In this document: positions 6,718-13,597 of the stretch, piece after piece
How the letters are laid out: each line of letters starts with the position of its first letter
How positions within the stretch are numbered: position 1 is the stretch's first letter
Assembly: GCA_002361735.1 (NCBI GenBank)
Contig: DETS01000120.1
Location: forward strand, 1-17,948
Source: Lachnospiraceae bacterium UBA3282
GTDB taxonomy: Bacteria; Bacillota; Clostridia; Lachnospirales; Lachnospiraceae
Length of the DNA: 17,948 nucleotides
Direction: 5' to 3'
Position numbers and translations under genes: made by a program
Notes under the pieces: model-generated
Databases searched by the model: none
Told to the model about the DNA's origin: nothing
The model's input: the letters and a program-made list of their open reading frames with translations, nothing else

Positions 6718-8355
6718 TTAGTTATTGATCTGCGCCTCCACGAGACTGCCGTGGCAGTAACGCTCCCTGAGTACGGGCTTCTCGATCTTACCCGTAGGAT
6801 TTCTGGGCACTTTATCAAAGATAACCTTTCGGGGACGTTTATAACGGGGCAGTTCCTTGCAGAAGGCATCAATCTCCTCCTCCGTGCAGGTTTCTCCCTC
6901 CTTGATCTCAATGATAGCTGCCGCAATCTCGCCAAGTCTGGCATCCGGCAAGCCGATCACTGCCACATCCTTGATCTTATCGTTTCTGCGCAGAAAATCC
7001 TCGATCTGCACGGGATAAAGGTTCTCACCGCCGGAGATGATGACGTCCTTCTTTCTGTCTACCAGATAAATGAAGCCGTCCTCGTCCATGCGTGCCATAT
7101 CGCCTGTGTAGAGCCATCTGTCCTTTATGACCTCGTCCGTCGCCTCCGGATTCTTATAGTAACAGAGCATCACGCCCGGACCGTGCACAATGAGTTCGCC
7201 CACCTCACCCTGTGCGACCTCCTGACCCTGCTCATTTACGATCTTCGCTTCCCAGTGGTAGCCGGGTTTGCCGATGGCACCCACCTTATGTATATTCTCC
7301 ACACCCAGATGCACGCAGCCGGGACCAATGGACTCGCTCAGCCCGTAATTGGTATCGTACTGATGGTGCGGAAAATGCTTCTTCCAACGCTGAATCAGGC
7401 TCGGCGGAACCGGCTGTGCGCCAATATGCATCAACCGCCACTGTTCTAACAGATAGTGGGACATATCCACCTTTCCGGAATCGATCGCGTCCAGCAGATC
7501 CTGTGCCCACGGCACCAGCAGCCAGACGATGGTGCATTTTTCCTCTGTTACTGCCCGCAGGATCCACTCCGGTTTCACGCCGCGCAGAAGCACCGCCTTG
7601 CCGGCCGAAATCAAAGAGCCGAACCAGTGCATCTTCGCCCCGGTATGATAGAGCGGCGGAATGCAGAGAAACACATCGTCCTTGATCTGTCCGTGGTGGT
7701 TCTGCTCCGTCTCGCAGGAGGAACGCAGCGCCCGGTGATTGTGCAGGATCGCTTTCGGAAACCCTGTCGTCCCCGAAGAAAAATAGATTGCCGCATAATC
7801 CTCCTCGCAAAGCGCCACCGGCGGTGCGCTGGAGGAACAAAAACCCATTAACTTCAAGCAGTCCTCCGTGTAATCCGGTCCGCCTGCCCCCGGGAAGAAC
7901 ATCATCCCCACGCCCGGAAGATCATCCGCAATGCTGTCCATCCGCTCGATAAACTCCGGTCCGAAGACCAATATCTCCACATCCGCAAGTTCCAGACAAT
8001 ACTTGATCTCATCCGCCGAATAGCGAAAATTCAAAGGCACGGCAACGCCGCCTGCCTTTAAGATACCAAAATAGATGGGCAGCCACTCCAAGCAGTTCAT
8101 CATCAAAATGCCCACCTTTGTCTCCCGCTCCATGCCGCGGGACAAAAGCAGATTCGCAAAGCGGTTTGCCCGCCTGTCAAAGTCCGCCCAACTCAGTTCC
8201 CTGCGGTAAGGCGCCCCATCACCCGCGCTCTCGATCAGACTCGCTTCCCGCCAGGTCACCGCACTATCGCGTTCCTGGGAAGGGTTCAATTCCACAAGCG
8301 CCGTGTCTGAACCGTAGAGTCTGGCGTTGCGCTCCAAAAACTCTGTGATTACCAT
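6718..8355 (-). CDS. AMP-forming acyl-CoA synthetase (FadD/AcsA-like)
   Basis: This is a class I adenylate-forming CoA ligase, 545 aa from the preferred start. It activates a carboxylic acid to its CoA thioester. Visible motifs are SSGTTGFPKA (about 193-202, P-loop), YGLSES (337-342), WLYTGD (414-419), DRKKDVIISGGENLYP (about 433-448, hinge and lid) and NPTGKIEK with the catalytic lysine near 523. The N-terminal region holds an extra 20-25 residue segment rich in polar residues before YRRELSWADF. I chose the second Met (8355) because GGAGG lies five bases before it; an ATG at 8367 is also possible. The sequence is that of a medium/long-chain or aryl acid ligase and does not fix the substrate. 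It is the second CoA ligase of the operon besides PaaK. Confidence 0.92.
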   Translation of the reverse strand: MVITEFLERNARLYGSDTALVELNPSQERDSAVTWREASLIESAGDGAPYRRELSWADFDRRANRFANLLLSRGMERETKVGILMMNCLEWLPIYFGILKAGGVAVPLNFRYSADEIKYCLELADVEILVFGPEFIERMDSIADDLPGVGMMFFPGAGGPDYTEDCLKLMGFCSSSAPPVALCEEDYAAIYFSSGTTGFPKAILHNHRALRSSCETEQNHHGQIKDDVFLCIPPLYHTGAKMHWFGSLISAGKAVLLRGVKPEWILRAVTEEKCTIVWLLVPWAQDLLDAIDSGKVDMSHYLLEQWRLMHIGAQPVPPSLIQRWKKHFPHHQYDTNYGLSESIGPGCVHLGVENIHKVGAIGKPGYHWEAKIVNEQGQEVAQGEVGELIVHGPGVMLCYYKNPEATDEVIKDRWLYTGDMARMDEDGFIYLVDRKKDVIISGGENLYPVQIEDFLRRNDKIKDVAVIGLPDARLGEIAAAIIEIKEGETCTEEEIDAFCKELPRYKRPRKVIFDKVPRNPTGKIEKPVLRERYCHGSLVEAQINN

Positions 8356-8449
8356 CGTTACCTCCATTCCAACAAACTCCCGAATAAGAAATCAGCACAT
8401 CCGTGTGATTTTTCATTCATCCTCCTCTTAAACATATCAATAACATGCG

Positions 8450-8848
8450 TTATAGTAATACATAGGCATTCACCGTGGCATGCGCCACATAAGTGCCCAA
8501 CTCGTCCCGTATATCTGCGGTGTAAAGCGCAGTCGTACGTCCGCTCCGCAGACAGACTGCCTCCGCGATCAGCCGTTTCCCCTTTGCGGGAGCAAGAAAA
8601 GTAATGGATACCTGCTGGCTGACCGTCGGTTTCTCGGAATATCCGTTCGCCGCGATCGCACAGGTAAAGTCTGCCAACGTAAAAATAGCGCCTCCCATGG
8701 GGACGTTATTTTCATTCAAATGCCGCTCCTCAATTGTCAAAGAACAGGTTGCTTTTCCGGGTTCCGCAGCATCGATCACAATCCCCGCAGCGTCCGTTGC
8801 AAAATGATCGTTTTGAAACCGACTGCGAATTTCTTCCAATTTAGACAT
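8450..8848 (-). CDS. PaaI-type hotdog-fold thioesterase
   Basis: This 132-aa single hotdog-domain protein probably hydrolyses an acyl- or aryl-CoA to the free acid. The core is HLNENNVPMGGAIFTLADF (hotdog central helix; Met takes the place of the His often seen in HGG), then VSQQVSITFLAPAKGKRL and RSGRTTALYTADIRDELG, typical of the PaaI/YdiI group. I place the start at 8848, where AAAGGAG lies seven bases upstream. A longer reading to 8893 would add 15 residues not resembling the family. It is the first gene of the aromatic-acid operon, 94 bases before the acyl-CoA synthetase start. In that setting it could release CoA from stalled aryl-CoA esters. Substrate is unproven. Confidence 0.9.
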   Translation of the reverse strand: MSKLEEIRSRFQNDHFATDAAGIVIDAAEPGKATCSLTIEERHLNENNVPMGGAIFTLADFTCAIAANGYSEKPTVSQQVSITFLAPAKGKRLIAEAVCLRSGRTTALYTADIRDELGTYVAHATVNAYVLL

Positions 8849-8930
8849 GACCGATCTCCTTTCTGCAACTGTATGCACGGTCCACTCTCTCATCTACTCC
8901 TTATGGATACAAAAAGAAACTACATTTTCC

Positions 8931-8959
8931 ACCTTAACACGTTTAGTCCTTACCGTCAA
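8931..8959 (-). promoter_or_regulatory. Candidate promoter of the thioesterase-ior-paaK operon
   Basis: TTGACG at 8959-8954 (5 of 6 matches) stands 17 bases from TAAGGT at 8936-8931 (only 3 of 6). It lies between the terminator-like hairpin at 8973-8998 and the thioesterase start. The -35 is good and the -10 poor, so this is a guess. Confidence 0.35.
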
Positions 8960-8972
8960 GGCAACACAAAGA

Positions 8973-8998
8973 GCAGATAAACAGCTTCGTTTATCCGC
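8973..8998 (-). terminator. Intrinsic terminator after the VWA gene
   Basis: On the minus strand GCGGATAAAC (8998-8989) pairs with GTTTATCTGC (8982-8973) around a 6-nt loop, followed by TCTTTGTG and preceded by AAAAAAGG. It begins 11 bases after the stop of the VWA gene. The one plus-strand A-C mismatch becomes a G-U pair on the minus strand, which favours minus-strand use. The T6 on the other side means it could also stop plus-strand transcripts. Confidence 0.65.
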
Positions 8999-9009
8999 CC
9001 CTTTTTTCT

Positions 9010-10206
9010 TTATCGGTTCACCATCAATTTCATCATTGCCTGATTCAAGCCGTCCACCGTCAGCTTATACATGGGAAACAGCCCTTTGATCACCGTCTCC
9101 GCTTCCCGCCAGGGCGCGTGTCCGGGCGCCATCTTGGGATTGAGCCAGACGATTTTTTTATAGTGGCGCTTCATTAAAAGCAGCCAGTCCATCCCGGAAA
9201 GCCCGCCGTTTGGTCCTCTGTAATTACCCGTCGTAGAGTAAAGCTCCTCCGGTGCCATCGCCGCGTCCCCCACAATGATCACCTTATAGTCGCTGTCCAG
9301 ATTGCGGAACATCCACTCCGTCTCGATCCACTCGCCGTTCTCACACTCCGGCGTCTTATAAAGATGAGAATAGATGCAGTTATGAAAAAAGTAGGTCTTT
9401 ACATCTTTATAGTGGTTGGACTTGTGCACGGACTGGAACAACTCGCTAAGAAGCGTCGTATAAGGAATCATGGTGCCGCCCGAATCCATCAAAAGCAAAA
9501 GCTTCACCGAATTTTTGCGCGGCTTTTCCATCACGATCTGCAGACAGCCGCCGTTGTTGCAGGTCGCGTCTATCGTACCGTTAATGTCAAGCTCCGTCTC
9601 TGGGATATCCAGCTTCGTGGAAAACTGCCGCAGTTTCCGAAGCGCCATCTGGAACTGCCTGTTATCCAGTACCTTATCATTTCTGAAATCGCGGTATTTC
9701 CGTGCACCCACCACCTGAAAAGCCGACTGATAGCCCGTGGTGCCGCCCACGCGGATGCCGCCCATGTTACCGCCCATATTGCCGAAAGACGTCTTTCCCA
9801 TGGTGCCGATCCAGTAACTGCCGCCGTTGTGCTCCTCGTTCTGATCGCGCAGCCTGTCTTTAAATTTATTCTCAATGTCATCCTTGTCCAGGGTAATGAC
9901 TTCCTGATTCATCTCATGGCGCATCTCCTCGAAGACATCCTGCATCTCCGGCTTATCCAGCCACTTGAGAAGATTCTTCCCCACTTCGTTTTCGGACATG
10001 ATGCCCTTGAACACCTCGTCAAACGCCATGTCGAACTTGTCAAACTCGGTCTCCGACTTTACAAGAATCATCCGCGCCAGGTAGTAAAACTCCGTCAGGC
10101 TGCTGTGGCAAAGCCCCTGATTGAGCGCATCCTGCAAAGTCAGCCACTCGCTTAGAGATACCTCCAGCCCCTTATCCTTTAAGGTATAGAAGAATTTACT
10201 GAACAT
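9010..10206 (-). CDS. VWA-domain protein, CoxE-like
   Basis: This 398-aa cytoplasmic protein (no signal peptide or membrane segment) works as the partner of a MoxR AAA+ ATPase. Such pairs act as chaperones that remodel or load cofactors into other complexes. The N-terminal ~130 residues are helical and charged. A glycine-rich run (FGNMGGNMGG, 141-150) links to a C-terminal von Willebrand A domain from about 235. The metal-site loop is DSGGT (241-245), a variant of DxSxS in which the second serine is Gly and the third Thr; DxGGS is common in this COG3552-like group. VIIVGDAAM (309-317) gives the later MIDAS aspartate. A GAGGG site precedes the ATG, 32 bases after the MoxR stop. The client is not encoded nearby. 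Confidence 0.9.
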   Translation of the reverse strand: MFSKFFYTLKDKGLEVSLSEWLTLQDALNQGLCHSSLTEFYYLARMILVKSETEFDKFDMAFDEVFKGIMSENEVGKNLLKWLDKPEMQDVFEEMRHEMNQEVITLDKDDIENKFKDRLRDQNEEHNGGSYWIGTMGKTSFGNMGGNMGGIRVGGTTGYQSAFQVVGARKYRDFRNDKVLDNRQFQMALRKLRQFSTKLDIPETELDINGTIDATCNNGGCLQIVMEKPRKNSVKLLLLMDSGGTMIPYTTLLSELFQSVHKSNHYKDVKTYFFHNCIYSHLYKTPECENGEWIETEWMFRNLDSDYKVIIVGDAAMAPEELYSTTGNYRGPNGGLSGMDWLLLMKRHYKKIVWLNPKMAPGHAPWREAETVIKGLFPMYKLTVDGLNQAMMKLMVNR

Positions 10207-10238
10207 AAATTTCCCTCATTCAATAACGCTCGCTATTT

Positions 10239-11072
10239 CTAGTCAACCTTATTCTTCACCGTCTCCAGATCTTCGTCCTTCTTCACCACTACGCCGATGA
10301 AAGGAAGCTCCTGCCGCAGTCTGTCCGTGGGAATCCCGCCGATCTGCAAAGCGTTGATCCAATCGATCAACTCCGAAGTACTGGGCTTTTTGCGGATATC
10401 CTTCATCGAGCGGATCCAATAAAATACCTCCATGGCATCCTTTAGCAGCTTATCCTCCACATCGGGATAATGGGTTCTCACGATCTCCTCCATCAATGCC
10501 TGATCCGGAAAATCAATATAGTGGAAGATACATCTGCGCAGGAACGCGTCCGGCAGCTCCTTTTCAGCATTGGAAGTGATGATCACGATCGGTCTGTGCT
10601 TTGCCTTCACGGTCCGCTTGGTCTCATGAATATAAAACTCCATCTGGTCAAGCTCCCATAACAGATCATTGGGAAACTCCAGATCCGCCTTGTCGATCTC
10701 GTCGATCAGGAGGATCACCTGCTCGTCCGCCTCAAACGCCTCTCCCAATTTGCCCAGCTTAATATAATGGGCGATATCGTCCACGCCCTCCTCTCCGAAC
10801 TGCCCGTCATACAATCTCTGAATCGTATCATACATATAGAGACCGTCCTGCGCCTTCGTGGTGGACTTGATGTTCCAGATGATCAGCTTCTTACCCAGCG
10901 ACTCGGCTACCGCCTGCGCCAGCATCGTCTTTCCCGTGCCCGGCTCTCCCTTTACCAGAAGGGGCTTCTGTAAGGCGATCGCCACATTTACGCTTGCCAA
11001 AAGCTGCTCGGACGCCACATACCCCGCGGTACTGTTAAATTTTGTCTCTGCCATATTCGTTTCCTTTCCCAT
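10239..11072 (-). CDS. MoxR-family AAA+ ATPase
   Basis: This 277-aa protein is a single AAA+ module that hydrolyses ATP to remodel a target with its VWA partner. Walker A is GEPGTGKT (42-49), Walker B LLIDEIDKAD (121-130), sensor 1 IITSN (164-168) and the arginine finger region FLRRCIF (177-183), all intact. The C-terminal lid contains the MoxR-typical KKPSTSELIDWI. The open frame reaches 11093 only through a GTG. I chose ATG 11072 because AGGAG lies eight bases before it; ATG 11054 with AAAGGA is an alternative. The gene overlaps nothing, is divergent from metF and forms a two-gene unit with the downstream VWA gene. Confidence 0.93.
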   Translation of the reverse strand: MGKETNMAETKFNSTAGYVASEQLLASVNVAIALQKPLLVKGEPGTGKTMLAQAVAESLGKKLIIWNIKSTTKAQDGLYMYDTIQRLYDGQFGEEGVDDIAHYIKLGKLGEAFEADEQVILLIDEIDKADLEFPNDLLWELDQMEFYIHETKRTVKAKHRPIVIITSNAEKELPDAFLRRCIFHYIDFPDQALMEEIVRTHYPDVEDKLLKDAMEVFYWIRSMKDIRKKPSTSELIDWINALQIGGIPTDRLRQELPFIGVVVKKDEDLETVKNKVD

Positions 11073-11157
11073 GCTGTTACTCCTATTGCACACACTATAG
11101 ATTTATGTTACGATATTTCAGATACAAAAGCAAGGAAAACAGAAAGGAACAAACGAC
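11073..11157. promoter_or_regulatory. Divergent intergenic region with overlapping candidate promoters
   Basis: This 85-bp gap serves both moxR (minus) and metF (plus). On plus, TTGCAC (11086-11091), 17 bases, TACGAT (11109-11114). On minus, TTGCTT (11133-11128), 17 bases, TAACAT (11110-11105). The two -10 hexamers abut, so firing of one could block the other. Each hexamer matches consensus only partly. Confidence 0.35.
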
Positions 11158-11994
11158 ATGTCAAGAAATACAAGTCTCTCCTTCGAGGTATTTCCCCCGA
11201 AAAAGGAAGAAGAATTTGAAAACATATTTGATTTTTTGAGAGAGGCGGCAAAGCTGCACCCCGATTTTATCAGCTGCACCTACGGTGCGGGCGGTTCCCG
11301 GGCGGGAAAGACCATTGAGATCGCTTCCTTCATCCAAAAGGAGCTCGGCATTGATGCCATCGCCCACATCACCTGCGTAGGCTTTACCCGGGCTGACCTT
11401 GAGAAAAACTGTGAAGCGCTGCAGGCTGCCGGCGTAAACCGTGTCCTTGCCCTGCGGGGAGACAGACCGCAGCACATGACGGATGAGCAGTTCAACAGTC
11501 GGGAATTTTTCTATGCCACAGATCTGGTCCGATACTTAAAAGAGCATACTTCCATGCAGATTTCCGGCGCCTGCTATCCTGAGAAACATTTTGAGGCACC
11601 CGGTCTGGAAGAAGACTTGATTCATTTGAAAGAAAAAGTAGATGCGGGCGTCAGCTCACTGGTGACGCAGATGTTTTTCGATAACACCTGTTTTTATCGT
11701 TTTATGGAACTGGTGCGGGCAAAGGGCATCTCCGTTCCCGTTCACGCCGGCATCATGCCCATCACCACGGCGAAACAGCTCGGCACCACCGTCTCTCTCT
11801 CCGGCTCCTCCGTTCCCAAAGAACTGGCAGACCTGATCGCCACTTACGGGGAAAATAAGGAAGACATGCGCAAAGCCGGGATTGACTATGCGGTACGCCA
11901 GATTCGTGACCTGAAGGAACATGGTGTGGACGGCATTCATATCTACTCCATGAATAAATTAAAGACCACAAAGGAAATCTGCGGGATGATCTGA
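11158..11994 (+). CDS. metF: Methylenetetrahydrofolate reductase [NAD(P)H]
   Basis: This 278-aa flavoenzyme is a TIM-barrel MTHFR of the usual bacterial length. It reduces 5,10-methylene-THF to 5-methyl-THF for methionine synthesis. It starts MSRNTSLSFEVFPPKKEEE, with the catalytic Glu at residue 10 in FEVFPPK. LALRGDRPQH has the conserved folate-contact Asp at 102. DFISCTYGAGGS, GACYPEKH, TQMFFDN, VHAGIMPI and GIHIYSMNK are family blocks. An AAAGGA site lies about nine bases before the ATG. No metH or Wood-Ljungdahl gene is adjacent, so a methionine role is the default. The gene is followed after 64 bases by a transporter on the same strand. Confidence 0.97.
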   Translation: MSRNTSLSFEVFPPKKEEEFENIFDFLREAAKLHPDFISCTYGAGGSRAGKTIEIASFIQKELGIDAIAHITCVGFTRADLEKNCEALQAAGVNRVLALRGDRPQHMTDEQFNSREFFYATDLVRYLKEHTSMQISGACYPEKHFEAPGLEEDLIHLKEKVDAGVSSLVTQMFFDNTCFYRFMELVRAKGISVPVHAGIMPITTAKQLGTTVSLSGSSVPKELADLIATYGENKEDMRKAGIDYAVRQIRDLKEHGVDGIHIYSMNKLKTTKEICGMI

Positions 11995-12004
11995 GCGCGG
12001 CAAC

Positions 12005-12041
12005 GATATCTGCGGCTATATGAAAAAGCCGCATTGATATC
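12005..12041 (+). other. Hairpin between metF and the transporter gene
   Basis: GATATC-TGCGGCT (12005-12017) pairs with AGCCGCA-TT-GATATC (12027-12041): a 7-bp GC-rich inner stem, a 2-nt bulge and a 6-bp outer stem. It is not followed by a T-run, so it is probably not a terminator. It ends just before the transporter's GGAGG and could affect mRNA stability or translation. Confidence 0.55.
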
Positions 12042-12058
12042 TGACGGAGGAATGAACA

Positions 12059-13417
12059 TTGGAACGTGAGAAACTCGGCTCAAGAATGGGCTTTATTCTG
12101 TTATCGGCAGGGTGCGCCATCGGTATCGGCAATGTATGGCGTTTCCCCTATATTGCGGGCATGTACGGCGGCGGCATGTTTGTGCTGTTCTACCTCTTTT
12201 TTCTCGTCATCATGGGCGTACCTGTGATGACCATGGAGTTTGCCGTCGGACGCGCCAGCAGAAAAAGTATCATCAAAAGTTTCTCGGAATTGGAAAAGCC
12301 GGGGCAAAAATGGCATTTGCACGGCTATCTGGGCATGGCGGGCAACTACCTTTTGATGATGTTCTATACCTCGGTAGCCGGCTGGATGCTGTACTATTTC
12401 TATCAAATGCTGACCGGAGCCTTCATCGGAAAGGACAAAGAACAGGTGGCAGGCATGTTTCAGGGGATGTTGGAAAGCCCCGCCATTTTGACCACCGTTA
12501 TGGTGATCGTCGTGGCCTCGGGTGTCCTGATCTGCTCCCTCGGTCTGCAGAAAGGCGTCGAGCGGATCACCAAAGTGATGATGTCACTGCTCCTTTTGAT
12601 CATTATCATACTTGCCATACGCAGCATGACGCTTCCCGACGGCACGGAAGGGCTGAAATTCTATTTGCTGCCGGATGTGCAGAGAATGCGGGAAGTCGGT
12701 CTCACGGAAACAATAACAGCCGCTATGAATCAATCCTTTTTCTCGCTGAGTCTTGGCATCGGCTCCATGGCTATTTTCGGCAGCTATATCGGCAAGGACC
12801 GCACCCTGCTCGGCGAATCCATGAATATTGCGATTCTGGATACCTTTGTGGCGCTTGTGTCGGGATTGATCATTTTTCCCGCCTGTTTCTCTTTCGGCAT
12901 CAGCCCTGATATGGGACCCAGCCTGATATTTATCACTCTGCCGAACATTTTCAACCATATGGCAGGGGGGCGCATATGGGGCACACTGTTCTTCGTGTTT
13001 ATGTCGTTTGCCGCATTCTCCACCATCATTGCCGTATTTGAGAACATTATCTCCTGCGGTATGGATCTGTTTTGCTGGAGCCGAAAGAAGTCCTGCCTGA
13101 TCAATCTGATCGCGCTCACGCTTCTCTCTCTGCCCTGCGTGTTCGGTTTCAATATCTGGTCGGATTTTCAGCCGCTGGGGGATGGCAGCACGGTCCTTGA
13201 CTTGGAGGACTTTGTCGTCAGCAACGTGATTCTGTCAATCGGCGCGCTGGTCTATCTGCTGTTCTGTGTGACAAGATACGGTTGGGGGTTTGACAACTAT
13301 CTGAAAGAAGCCAATACCGGGGACGGCATGAAAGTGCCGAAGGGCATCCGCGTCTACGTGACGTATGTCCTGCCGGTGCTGCTTATATTTTTGATTTTGA
13401 AAGGGTGGATAGCGTGA
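12059..13417 (+). CDS. Neurotransmitter:sodium symporter (NSS/SNF) family transporter
   Basis: This 452-aa membrane protein with about 11-12 hydrophobic segments is a bacterial NSS (LeuT-fold) sodium:amino-acid symporter. TM1 carries the family signature GIGNVWRFPY (22-31), where the unwound segment binds sodium and substrate, followed by GVPVMTMEFAVGRASRKS. FFSLSLGIGSMAIFGSYIGK is the TM6 region. The start is TTG at 12059, eight bases after GGAGG. The nearby ATG at 12052 is out of frame and stops after a few codons. Characterised relatives carry leucine, tryptophan or tyrosine (LeuT, TnaT, Tyt1, MhsT), so an aromatic amino acid is possible but unproven. The stop TGA is the TGA of palindromic element C. 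Confidence 0.93.
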   Translation: MEREKLGSRMGFILLSAGCAIGIGNVWRFPYIAGMYGGGMFVLFYLFFLVIMGVPVMTMEFAVGRASRKSIIKSFSELEKPGQKWHLHGYLGMAGNYLLMMFYTSVAGWMLYYFYQMLTGAFIGKDKEQVAGMFQGMLESPAILTTVMVIVVASGVLICSLGLQKGVERITKVMMSLLLLIIIILAIRSMTLPDGTEGLKFYLLPDVQRMREVGLTETITAAMNQSFFSLSLGIGSMAIFGSYIGKDRTLLGESMNIAILDTFVALVSGLIIFPACFSFGISPDMGPSLIFITLPNIFNHMAGGRIWGTLFFVFMSFAAFSTIIAVFENIISCGMDLFCWSRKKSCLINLIALTLLSLPCVFGFNIWSDFQPLGDGSTVLDLEDFVVSNVILSIGALVYLLFCVTRYGWGFDNYLKEANTGDGMKVPKGIRVYVTYVLPVLLIFLILKGWIA

Positions 13418-13536
13418 GAAGTACTTCTAAAACTCAGCAACAGAGGCTGCTTCGTTAAGAAGTACTAAGTCTCACGCAAGAGAATACCCAAAGTACAGGC
13501 ATTCTCCGCACGGATTTGAGTCACAGCAAAGCTGTG
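13412..13536 (+). repeat. Palindromic element, copy C (NSS transporter 3' end)
   Basis: This is the plus-strand copy. The outer stem GCGTGAGA (13412-13419) pairs with TCTCACGC (13470-13477), and AGTACTTCT (13420-13428) with AGAAGTACT (13458-13466). A CAGC/GCTG inner stem follows at 13435-13449. The second hairpin GAGAATACC/GGCATTCTC (13480-13506) has one A-C mismatch. The tail TTTGAGTCACAG (13515-13526) runs into CACAGC-AAA-GCTGTG (13521-13535), a third small hairpin only weakly formed in copy A. Compared with A, the AGAAC/GTTCT pair has become AGTAC/GTACT, a compensated change. The transporter stop lies at 13415-13417 inside the left arm. Confidence 0.88.
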
Positions 13537-13564
13537 GCATGGCGGTTAGGGTGATCAGATGATA

Positions 13565-13594
13565 AGGGAACCAGCATGTCCGTGCCGGTTCCCT
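13565..13594. terminator. Bidirectional terminator-like hairpin between convergent genes
   Basis: AGGGAACC (13565-13572) pairs with GGTTCCCT (13587-13594), with an inner GCA/TGC pairing. It begins 4 bases after the permease stop on the minus strand (followed by TTATC) and closes the plus-strand transporter unit (followed by CCTTTATC). Both T-tracts are short, so efficiency is uncertain. Confidence 0.6.
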
Positions 13595-13597
13595 CCT

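Noticed and set aside
6646..7449. 267-aa plus-strand open frame opposite the acyl-CoA synthetase
   Set aside because: Antisense shadow of conserved adenylate-forming motifs in the real gene.
9364..10155. 263-aa plus-strand open frame opposite the VWA gene
   Set aside because: Antisense shadow; the minus strand has the VWA domain with a good ribosome binding site.
11073..11093. N-terminal extension of MoxR from a GTG at 11093
   Set aside because: Its codons include the AGGAG ribosome binding site of the ATG at 11072, and no binding site precedes the GTG.
12112..12909. 265-aa plus-strand frame overlapping the NSS transporter
   Set aside because: A +1 shadow of the transporter with many His, Arg and Gly residues and no hydrophobic segments; the real frame has the GNVWRFPY signature.
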